From the NCBI GenBank assembly GCA_947589695.1, contig CANQBY010000025.1, positions 1 to 11,844 on the forward strand: a stretch of 11,844 nt of DNA, given 5' to 3'. Below are positions 5,625 through 11,844 of this stretch, one piece after another (position 1 is the stretch's first letter; each line of letters begins with the position of its first letter). The DNA comes from an uncultured Bacilli bacterium (GTDB taxonomy: Bacteria; Bacillota_I; Bacilli_A; RF39; UBA660). The position numbers were made by a program, and so were the translations under genes. The notes beneath the pieces are model-generated. The model saw only the letters and a program-made list of their open reading frames with translations, was not told the origin of the DNA and searched no databases.

Positions 5625-8600
5625 CTACTTCCAAGATGGACCAAGCATTTCTTCAACGCTTATTGCCCCGGTCCATAACTCGAAGTATTGAGTATTATCA
5701 TCAGTAACGGTTCTATAACCACTATCAGTAATCAAACTATCATTAGTAGCATCACTTCCATAAGTACCTCTTAAAATATCTGAAATTACGGAACTATAAC
5801 AAGCAATTTCTTGATATCCTCCTAATGCATAACAATCTAATGTTGCATTAGAATAGCCACCATTACCTTCTTCACCATCATTATATTCTTTAAGTTGTCT
5901 TGCTGTTGAAGGATCTATCGTTACACTAAAGATTGGTGTTGTATCATAAATAGAATTACCATTATCGCCTTCCACACTATTTCCTGATGAATCAGTTGCT
6001 CTATCTCTTTCAATAACTTGTCTTGTAAAATCACCTTTTACATTTGTCCAGTTATAAGCAGTTGTTCCATTAGGGAACATATTATTTAACGAAATAGTTC
6101 TTTCAAGAAGTGATGAACCAGCATCAGTATCATAAATACAGCCTAAGCCAATACATTCCGCTACACAATTTATACCATCGCAATAGCCTGGATCATCCGC
6201 ACAATTTGGACCGATACAATCAGCCACACAATTGTCACCAGAACAATGATCATCACAAACGAATGTCTTATCATCAACAATAATATTTACTAAATAAGAA
6301 CAATCATAAACAAGTTTTTGTGGATCAACAACCGCTGAACTACTTGTAACATAACGTCCTAAAGATCCATCTCCAGATCTGTAAAATTCTCCAAGTTTTT
6401 CTATATTAACAGTATATTTATAAATTCCTCTCGCCGTATTAAGTGCTACTGGTAAACCATGCTCAATCGCCACATTCCGTTCACTTTGAGTAGCCTCAAT
6501 TTCTCCACTCGGATATACATTATAGAATAATGTTGATGGAACATAATCAGCTGTTATATTTGAAGTTATCTTTTTATATCTTGCATCTGAAATTTGTTGT
6601 ACACTTTCACCTTGACCAATATAACATTTATCTTCATCACAGAAAGAATAATGAATAGTTGTATTTTTAGTTGCACCAGATGTACTCAAAGTACATTGAC
6701 TATAGCTATTTTCTCCAGTTTTATCACTAATCTCCGCTTTTTGTTCTACACCAGTTACACTAGTAACCGTTGAATTACAATACCATTGTACATTACTATT
6801 ATTAGATAAAGTCTCATCCATACTGCCTTTACCACCATAATATTTATCTAAATAATCTTCATCATAATCATAATAAACATTCGGTGCATATTTAATTTCT
6901 GATGACCAAGCCGAACAAGCATTAAATTCTGCAATGACACTTCTATAATGTTCTTGAGCTCCAGCTAGAGCTGCTCTTGCAGCTGCTAAATTGTTATCAA
7001 TTAACTCTTTTAAATCACCAGTATCTTTAACTTCATCTATAACCTCATATTCACAGTCGCCTTCACAAGTACAAGTAGTCGTTCTATCAGTACCAGGAAC
7101 AGGACACTCCCATGAATCATAATAGCTTCCTCCAGACTCGGTGTGAACAACACTTGCTACACTTTTTTTGCCATCATGAGTTCCCATATGTCCTATTACT
7201 CTACCAGTACTTTCGATTATTTGATCTATATAATAATAATCATAAATATAATCATCTGTATAAGCTCCAAAAATTCCAGTACTTGATTGAGGATTACAAC
7301 CGCAACCACTAAATGCCGGTGAGTTGCCAGACACATAAGATTGAATATCATTTTGTGAATTTGTCTGACTTGCTTTTTCCCAATCCTTAAAGTTATTATA
7401 CGCTGCTATTAAAGCCTCTTGTGCTGCTAAAATATCTTTATGATATTGGTCTCTTTGAATTGTATTTGTGAAACAAACCTTTGTGCCATCTACTTTTGCT
7501 TTAAATGTAAAGTATCTACCAGCATTAACTAATTTTGCTGTTGGCATTGTCATCGCATAATCTTCTTTACAAGATACAGTACAATATTTATTTTCAAACT
7601 GTTCAATTGATGTATAAGGATTATCTTTTTGATCTTTAACACCCGGTACTTCTGTACAATCCGCTGAATTTGGATCATCACCTTGACATTGAGCATCTAC
7701 TTTTGACACAAAGCAAGCATAATTTTCGGTAGGTCCCTTTATTTCAACTTCTTTATCATCACTTTGCGATATTAATAAGTGATCATCACTATCATCACAA
7801 CAAGCAAAGAAACTTGAGAAAGTTGTATCACATGTTGCATCACAAATCTCTAAAAGTTTATCATCATTACATTGTGGATCACTAGGATTAATTTCACAAA
7901 CTGTTTCTAGCCATGAACATTCGCCACAATCTGCTTCTTTAAATTCTTGGCATTCATCACTGTTTAAATTTCCAGTAGCTATACAAGCATTTTTTAAATC
8001 CTCACAAGAACAATCATCTATTAAGTGAATTTTACCACTTTTAAATTCTCCTTCTTTAGAATCTTCATCTTCATCAATTTCTCTTATACCTTCAAGATTT
8101 AAAAACCTTTGTCTATCATTTTTTCCTTGATAATCACCGCTATTATCATTACCTGTACTACGCCATACAACAACTAATTGATCTTTTAAATCATTATTAC
8201 TTTCACCAATAGTTTTATAATTATATTTAATAGTATATTCCATTGGTTGTTTACCACATTTTAAAACAGGTAAATTATAACCAGCATTAACTGTTTTATA
8301 GCCCTCCATTTTAACCACTATTGTTAATTGCATTTCATCAGTTAATTCTATAGATTCTAATAAATTTTTTCCAATAAAGCTTTTGCAAGCATCCCCATTT
8401 TCATCTTCACACAAAACATTATCTCCTATTTTAATAGAGACAATTATTGGTTCGCTACTAGCTCCATAAGCAGCAGCTCCTCCATCATAAGCAATTTCCG
8501 AAATTACAAATTCTGGAGTTTTATCCTCAGTTTTCTTAAAACCTTTTAAGGTAGCTGTATGCGTTACTAGTCTTGAAACTTTAGTACCCTCAGCTACAAT

Positions 8601-9425
8601 TTCTTCTTTTATATCAGCATCAGAGCCTGGTACAGCTTTCACATCTTTTATATCTCCTGAAGTTCCAGCGTTTTGAATATATTCAGCTGTAGCTGCTAAA
8701 GCTGCAGCAAATAAGCTTTTCGCTTCATCAACAGGTGAACCTTGCCATTCATATCCAGCTCCTGAAGAACCATTATTAAAGTTTGATTTATTTATAACTT
8801 TTGCAATAGTATCAAAACTAGCCTTAATACTAGCATCTCCTGTTATCCATTTATAAGCTTGACCATAATAAGCTTTCTCTTGATAACGAACATAGTTGCC
8901 ACTTAATTTATCGCCATCTGCAACATCAGCTCTTTGAAGATAGCCAAAAATCGCAGACATACTTCTTACTGCTAAACTAGTTACAAAATATGATTTTAAA
9001 TCTGTTCCACTTGGACCATTCTTTAAAATATATGTTAATGCATAATCACCAGCATCATTCCAACCACCTGGTTTAACATCATCTAATGTATATTGATCAG
9101 TAAATAAAAATCTACCTGCATATAATTCATTAAATGATGATAAAGGTGCATCCAAACAATACAATGCCTTTCCATTCATTGTATGTATATAATAAGTTGG
9201 ATATACAGTATCCTTAGGAGTCTTCAAAGAAACCCCTATATCACTTAATTTTTGATTTGGTTTTGAGGATTTATTTCTTATTGTCGCTCCATTCAAAACC
9301 TTATAACCAGTTGCCGTTATTCCTAATTCTGTTCTTGGAATTTCGGCCTTTGCTTCGTTTAATCCTCCAAAACTAATAGTTACTAAAATAAGTAATAAAC
9401 TTAAAAATTTTAAACCCTTTTTCAT
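5625..9425 (-). CDS. Giant cysteine-rich secreted surface protein, candidate adhesin with thioester-domain-like N terminus
   Basis: The protein has 1266 residues. A signal peptide (residues 1-27, ending NEAKA) is followed by a region at about 75-162 that resembles surface-protein thioester domains: ALYCLD with Cys90, an ILKNGP turn and a helix YFVTSLAVRSM. The Gln normally found in the TQxAxW-like helix is Ser150 here. I count 45 cysteines, densest at 472-619 and 1057-1096; the latter contains a near-repeat NCVADCIGPNC / NCVAECIGLGC. Two Ala-rich helical stretches lie at about 658-686 and 801-838. There is no C-terminal membrane helix or LPXTG-type sorting signal; the protein ends LGPSWK. Retention must come from another partner or not occur. 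Its ATG overlaps the preceding gene's TGA (ATGA), so the two are probably coupled, and an AAGGAGAG site lies upstream. I infer a filament-tip or surface adhesin; no overall family is recognised. Confidence 0.72.
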   Translation of the reverse strand: MKKGLKFLSLLLILVTISFGGLNEAKAEIPRTELGITATGYKVLNGATIRNKSSKPNQKLSDIGVSLKTPKDTVYPTYYIHTMNGKALYCLDAPLSSFNELYAGRFLFTDQYTLDDVKPGGWNDAGDYALTYILKNGPSGTDLKSYFVTSLAVRSMSAIFGYLQRADVADGDKLSGNYVRYQEKAYYGQAYKWITGDASIKASFDTIAKVINKSNFNNGSSGAGYEWQGSPVDEAKSLFAAALAATAEYIQNAGTSGDIKDVKAVPGSDADIKEEIVAEGTKVSRLVTHTATLKGFKKTEDKTPEFVISEIAYDGGAAAYGASSEPIIVSIKIGDNVLCEDENGDACKSFIGKNLLESIELTDEMQLTIVVKMEGYKTVNAGYNLPVLKCGKQPMEYTIKYNYKTIGESNNDLKDQLVVVWRSTGNDNSGDYQGKNDRQRFLNLEGIREIDEDEDSKEGEFKSGKIHLIDDCSCEDLKNACIATGNLNSDECQEFKEADCGECSWLETVCEINPSDPQCNDDKLLEICDATCDTTFSSFFACCDDSDDHLLISQSDDKEVEIKGPTENYACFVSKVDAQCQGDDPNSADCTEVPGVKDQKDNPYTSIEQFENKYCTVSCKEDYAMTMPTAKLVNAGRYFTFKAKVDGTKVCFTNTIQRDQYHKDILAAQEALIAAYNNFKDWEKASQTNSQNDIQSYVSGNSPAFSGCGCNPQSSTGIFGAYTDDYIYDYYYIDQIIESTGRVIGHMGTHDGKKSVASVVHTESGGSYYDSWECPVPGTDRTTTCTCEGDCEYEVIDEVKDTGDLKELIDNNLAAARAALAGAQEHYRSVIAEFNACSAWSSEIKYAPNVYYDYDEDYLDKYYGGKGSMDETLSNNSNVQWYCNSTVTSVTGVEQKAEISDKTGENSYSQCTLSTSGATKNTTIHYSFCDEDKCYIGQGESVQQISDARYKKITSNITADYVPSTLFYNVYPSGEIEATQSERNVAIEHGLPVALNTARGIYKYTVNIEKLGEFYRSGDGSLGRYVTSSSAVVDPQKLVYDCSYLVNIIVDDKTFVCDDHCSGDNCVADCIGPNCADDPGYCDGINCVAECIGLGCIYDTDAGSSLLERTISLNNMFPNGTTAYNWTNVKGDFTRQVIERDRATDSSGNSVEGDNGNSIYDTTPIFSVTIDPSTARQLKEYNDGEEGNGGYSNATLDCYALGGYQEIACYSSVISDILRGTYGSDATNDSLITDSGYRTVTDDNTQYFELWTGAISVEEMLGPSWK
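6138..6233 (-). repeat. Cysteine-rich tandem near-repeat inside the giant surface protein
   Basis: Residues 1065-1075 (NCVADCIGPNC) recur at 1086-1096 (NCVAECIGLGC) with a 21-residue period: 8 of 11 positions are identical, including all three cysteines of each unit. The remaining part of the period differs. This looks like a small disulfide-bonded module duplicated once. Confidence 0.8.
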
Positions 9426-10156
9426 ACTACTCTCCTTCGTCTTACTATTATCACTACAGTAGTAGCAACCCCCGCTACAATAATTACCACACTCGTTGCA
9501 ATAATTACTGATCTATTCTTTTCAAAAAAATTTTTATTTTGTTCTTTTTTCTCTTCTTCTTCTTTTATTTTGCCTTTAACATAAGAATCTATTTTATCTG
9601 CTACTTCTTCAAAAGAATAATCGATATCAAAAGAAACATATTCATTACACAAATAATAATCCTCTAAGCCATCACAAATTCCCATACTGTAATACTCATT
9701 GTATCTTGGTGTTTTCTCTTTTATTGTTCTAAGTGCTGTTCTTGAACATTCTTGATTTGTCGCATAAACTTTAATTGTGTATTCATTTATTTCGTCGATG
9801 TGCCTATTTTCAATAGTAATAGTTCCATTATCACTATCTTGATAAGTATAGGTTTTTTCTTCATTACTATAAGTATCTTTAACAACTACATATATATCTT
9901 CCGTTATATTTGTAATATAAACTTTAAAGTACTTCACGTAAGTTGTATAATTATCAATTTCATCCTCTGGAATTCCGTCAGGTGGCGTATAAGTACCAGC
10001 CTCTAGTAACTCCTCCACTTCTTCATAAGTAACTGACACTTTAAATGCCTCACTACTCACTCGATTTAATTCTGATGCATCACAAGCTGCTGATACACCC
10101 ATTATCATCATCATAAACGTCAGTAAGAAAGTGCCAACCATCCTCAATTTTTTCAT
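9422..10156 (-). CDS. Surface-exposed membrane protein with signal peptide and C-terminal anchor
   Basis: This gene encodes 244 residues from the chosen start. A signal peptide lies at about 1-23 (hydrophobic core VGTFLLTFMMMIMGVSA). The extracellular part is about 190 residues with four cysteines (25, 137, 161, 170). It includes a beta-rich stretch at about 72-140 (YFKVYITNITEDIYVVVKD, then YTIKVYATNQEC), possibly an Ig-like sandwich. A highly charged stretch (KGKIKEEEEKKEQNK, about 194-208) leads to a membrane helix at 216-238 and an RRRR cytoplasmic stop. The open frame extends upstream to a TTG at 10210, but that codon is inside the promoter's -35 box, so the start is taken as ATG 10156. 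A GAGGT site lies 11 bases before it. It is the first gene of the operon and its TGA overlaps the giant protein's ATG. Coupling suggests it may dock or secrete that protein. No family recognised. Confidence 0.75.
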   Translation of the reverse strand: MKKLRMVGTFLLTFMMMIMGVSAACDASELNRVSSEAFKVSVTYEEVEELLEAGTYTPPDGIPEDEIDNYTTYVKYFKVYITNITEDIYVVVKDTYSNEEKTYTYQDSDNGTITIENRHIDEINEYTIKVYATNQECSRTALRTIKEKTPRYNEYYSMGICDGLEDYYLCNEYVSFDIDYSFEEVADKIDSYVKGKIKEEEEKKEQNKNFFEKNRSVIIATSVVIIVAGVATTVVIIVRRRRVV

Positions 10157-10167
10157 AGTATACACCA

Positions 10168-10172
10168 ACCTC
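10168..10172 (-). promoter_or_regulatory. Ribosome binding site of the first operon gene
   Basis: GAGGT on the minus strand lies 11 bases before ATG 10156 and downstream of the predicted transcription start near 10176. It supports ATG 10156 over the upstream in-frame TTG at 10210. The ATG at 10174 would be almost leaderless and has no site of its own. Confidence 0.6.
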
Positions 10173-10181
10173 ATAACTAAG

Positions 10182-10210
10182 ATTATAGCACGTTGCAAGT
10201 AATTTTTCAA
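10182..10210 (-). promoter_or_regulatory. Extended -10 promoter of the seven-gene pilus operon
   Basis: On the minus strand TTGAAA (10210-10205, one mismatch to consensus) is followed by a 17-base spacer and a perfect TATAAT (10187-10182). TG at -15/-14 (TGCTATAAT) adds an extended -10 element. Transcription should start near 10176. It lies directly after the carrier gene's terminator, so the operon is transcriptionally separate from the carrier. No operator-like repeat is obvious around it. Confidence 0.88.
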
Positions 10211-10225
10211 GTATTTATCTCACAG

Positions 10226-10251
10226 TAAAAAAGAAGCTCAAAAAGCCTCTT
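10226..10251 (-). terminator. Intrinsic terminator of the carrier gene
   Basis: On the minus strand AAGAGGCT (10251-10244), loop TTTTG and AGCTTCTT (10238-10231) form an eight-pair stem with one G-U pair, followed by Ts to about 10227. The stop codon TAA (10252-10250) overlaps the base of the stem. It insulates the downstream pilus promoter. Confidence 0.85.
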
Positions 10252-11692
10252 AAATTAACGTCATTAATATGAATACTACAAGTAGACATATAAACATACC
10301 AATTAAGAACTTAAATATGAATTTTAACCAATCTTTATATTTAACATTTAAACTAGTTAAACCTACTCCTAATAAGATACTTGTTGGAATAAATAATTGC
10401 ACAAAACCATATAAAGAAGTTAACATTACATATATTGGATTAATATAATCTACATACTCTGTTGTTAAATAAGCCCCCATTATATAACCTGTATAACCTA
10501 AATCTGTATGGAAAATATTTAAAATTAAAGTACTAAGCATCATCGTTGCTAAATTAAATCCATCAGTTAAACTTAATATCTTATTTAATATTGTTGCAAT
10601 ATAAGGAGACATATAAACTGTGATCATTACCATGAATGCTCCAATTACACATAGCATTGGTACTACTAATTTTTTAACACCTGCAATGAAATTCTCTACA
10701 AATTCATTAAATGATACTTTATAACATAATCCTAACACAATGGTAAATAAGAATACTATCGCTGATATTGAGAATAAATCCCAAGTACCCAAAGCACCCA
10801 TATTACTTCCTAAGAAATCTTTAATAATATAAAAATCATTTCCTAATTTAACATTTTTAGTTAAAAAAGTATTAAAATCTTCAAATGCTTGAATACCAAA
10901 ATTAAGACCCCAATTAACATATCCTAAAATTGCTAATACTATTAATAATACTCCAATTACAATTATTGGAATCATACTTCTTTTCTTAGTTTCTTTACTT
11001 TCTGATTCTTCTACTACAAATAAATCTGTACTTTCCATATCTTTATCTTTTTTGCGCATATGACTTAAAATAAAGAAATTAAATAATACTAAACCAATTG
11101 CTAAGATACCAAATCTTACTAAGACAGCGGCATTAATAGCTTCACTTTCTGTTTGAGTTCCCACTAGCATATATTCATTTATATAGCCAATGCCTTCTGT
11201 TCCATAAGTAGCTCCTAAAACACCAATAATCATTGCTCCAAAAGTAGCCGCCATAATTGTCATTTTATCTAATTTCATTCTATTTAATATTGAAATAATA
11301 AATGGAATAAATAATAAAACTACAAAGCTATTTGTAAGAACACTTGTTAAAATCGAAATTAATACTGAAAAAATGACTACCCATAATTTTTTATGCTTTT
11401 CTAATCTTTTAGCAATTCCGGAAACCATTCTTTCATAAGCATTAACTTTAACTAATATTCCGTATAAACCTCCTATTACAATTAACATCATAATTTTATC
11501 TATACTAAAATACATTGCATAATAAAATAACCATGCTAAATCATTAATTCCCACTCTTGTCATTAATCCTTCCGTTGTATATCCTGATGCTGCAAATGCA
11601 CCTGTTGGAATTAACCATGATAATACTATTGCAATAAGTATAAATATAATTACGCCTTTAAGTAAACCATATTTTTTTTCTTTTTTCTTCAT
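10250..11692 (-). CDS. YfcC/DcuC-like membrane carrier of the ion transporter superfamily
   Basis: This is a 480-residue integral membrane protein with about a dozen hydrophobic segments. The first is a cytoplasmic Lys-rich start and helix ending in WLIPTGAF (residues 26-33), which matches the W-[IL]-P-[AT]-G signature near the start of YfcC-like proteins. A soluble, charged loop (about 212-239: RKKDKDMESTDLF and a Glu/Lys-rich stretch) divides the protein into halves, as is common in this superfamily. Late motifs FIPTSILLGVGLTSLNVKY (434-452) and DWLKFIFKF (454-462) also fit the family, whose members move dicarboxylates, amino acids or fatty acids. The substrate cannot be read from sequence. 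It has its own promoter, an AAGGAGGG ribosome site 7 bases before ATG 11692, and its own terminator. Nothing ties it to the pilus genes. Confidence 0.75.
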   Translation of the reverse strand: MKKKEKKYGLLKGVIIFILIAIVLSWLIPTGAFAASGYTTEGLMTRVGINDLAWLFYYAMYFSIDKIMMLIVIGGLYGILVKVNAYERMVSGIAKRLEKHKKLWVVIFSVLISILTSVLTNSFVVLLFIPFIISILNRMKLDKMTIMAATFGAMIIGVLGATYGTEGIGYINEYMLVGTQTESEAINAAVLVRFGILAIGLVLFNFFILSHMRKKDKDMESTDLFVVEESESKETKKRSMIPIIVIGVLLIVLAILGYVNWGLNFGIQAFEDFNTFLTKNVKLGNDFYIIKDFLGSNMGALGTWDLFSISAIVFLFTIVLGLCYKVSFNEFVENFIAGVKKLVVPMLCVIGAFMVMITVYMSPYIATILNKILSLTDGFNLATMMLSTLILNIFHTDLGYTGYIMGAYLTTEYVDYINPIYVMLTSLYGFVQLFIPTSILLGVGLTSLNVKYKDWLKFIFKFLIGMFICLLVVFILMTLI

Positions 11693-11712
11693 TAAAATTC
11701 CCTCCTTATTTG

Positions 11713-11741
11713 ATTATATCACAAAATTTTCTAAATAAAAG
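11713..11741 (-). promoter_or_regulatory. Promoter of the carrier gene
   Basis: A perfect -10 TATAAT (11718-11713) with upstream TG (TGATATAAT, extended -10) lies 20 bases before the carrier's start codon on the minus strand. The -35 position (11741-11736, CTTTTA) is poor, so recognition should depend on the extended -10. The leader would be very short, about 10-15 bases, with the AAGGAGGG ribosome site at 11707-11700 right at its start. Confidence 0.62.
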
Positions 11742-11767
11742 CCTATTTTTATATAAAATTTTTCTAA

Positions 11768-11785
11768 AAAGTTGTGTTAAACTTT
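11768..11785. repeat. Perfect 6-6-6 inverted repeat next to the rightward -35 box
   Basis: AAAGTT (11768-11773) and AACTTT (11780-11785) flank GTGTTA and directly abut the -35 of the rightward promoter at 11786. The position is suitable for an operator between two divergent promoters. The arms are short and AT-rich, so it may be chance. Confidence 0.35.
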
Positions 11786-11814
11786 ATGACTGATAAACAA
11801 AAAAGTGGTATAAT
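11786..11814 (+). promoter_or_regulatory. Rightward promoter for a gene beyond the window
   Basis: ATGACT (-35, keeping the TGAC core) at 11786-11791, a 17-base spacer and a perfect TATAAT at 11809-11814 preceded by TGG (extended -10). Transcription should begin near 11821. It is divergent from the carrier gene; the start codon of the driven gene is off the right edge. Confidence 0.78.
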
Positions 11815-11837
11815 AGAGATGCCAAATAAAAATTGTA

Positions 11838-11844
11838 GAAAGGA
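11838..11844 (+). promoter_or_regulatory. Ribosome binding site of the gene starting past the right edge
   Basis: GAAAGGA occupies the last seven bases, about 17 bases into the predicted rightward transcript. A start codon is expected about 5-9 bases beyond the window. No coding sequence of that gene is visible. Confidence 0.65.

Noticed and set aside
5625..5640. C-terminal cell-wall sorting signal on the giant protein
   Set aside because: The end (EEMLGPSWK) has no LPXTG-like motif, hydrophobic helix or basic tail.
7112..7312. Plus-strand 66-codon open frame
   Set aside because: Antisense to the giant secreted protein; composition is His/Asn/Tyr-rich noise with no start signals.
9752..10006. 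Plus-strand 84-codon open frame
   Set aside because: Antisense to the anchored membrane protein; its Ile/Phe/Asn-rich composition reflects AT-rich complement, with no ribosome site.
10060..10100. Lipobox in the first operon protein (VSAAC at its signal peptide end)
   Set aside because: The -3 residue is Ser where Leu/Val/Ile is expected, and a C-terminal membrane anchor already explains retention.
11786..11844. Open plus-strand frame from ATG 11786 (also ATG 11819) running off the edge
   Set aside because: The first ATG is the -35 box itself, and the second would be leaderless at the predicted start. The good ribosome site at 11838-11844 points to a start beyond the window.
1..11844. CRISPR arrays, insertion sequences and phage genes
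   Set aside because: No regularly spaced repeats, transposase or integrase motifs, or terminal inverted repeats were seen.

Overview
The window is AT-rich DNA with strong Shine-Dalgarno sites, near-consensus sigma-A-type promoters and U-tract hairpin terminators. UGA is used as a stop once and Trp is read from UGG, so the standard bacterial code fits. This suggests a low-GC Bacillota (Bacilli/Erysipelotrichia-like or an uncultured gut relative) and argues against a code-4 Mycoplasma. The placement is inference; no gene in the window fixes a taxon.

Layout. All complete genes lie on the minus strand, so transcription runs from right to left. At the right end, a YfcC/DcuC-like carrier (10250-11692) has its own promoter and terminator. 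Facing away from it is a plus-strand promoter with a ribosome binding site for a gene beginning just past the edge. After the carrier's terminator, an extended -10 promoter (10182-10210) starts a tightly packed seven-gene operon. Its genes are a signal-peptide/C-terminal-anchor membrane protein; a 1266-residue, cysteine-rich secreted protein; a one-helix minor-pilin-like protein fused to an SH3b-like domain and a VanX-like M15 peptidase; a CpaB-like SAF protein; a TadA/CpaF ATPase; TadB; and TadC. Spacings are 39 bases or less, with a 4-base ATGA overlap and a 1-base TAATG overlap. Next comes a small protein with two hydrophobic helices (138-542), which has its own consensus promoter and a terminator. 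A tRNA-Asn cut by the left edge closes the window.

How the parts may work together. The ATPase and two T2SSF membrane proteins are the core motor and platform of a Tad/type IV filament system. CpaB would be its envelope assembly factor. No canonical Flp pilin, prepilin peptidase or TadZ is present. The independently and strongly promoted small two-helix protein is the best candidate major subunit, although its topology is closer to VirB2/TrbC than to Flp. The peptidase fusion could trim stem peptides where the filament crosses the wall. The giant cysteine-rich protein and its membrane-anchored partner are the likely surface or adhesive components. The motor assignments are well supported; the filament composition is inference.
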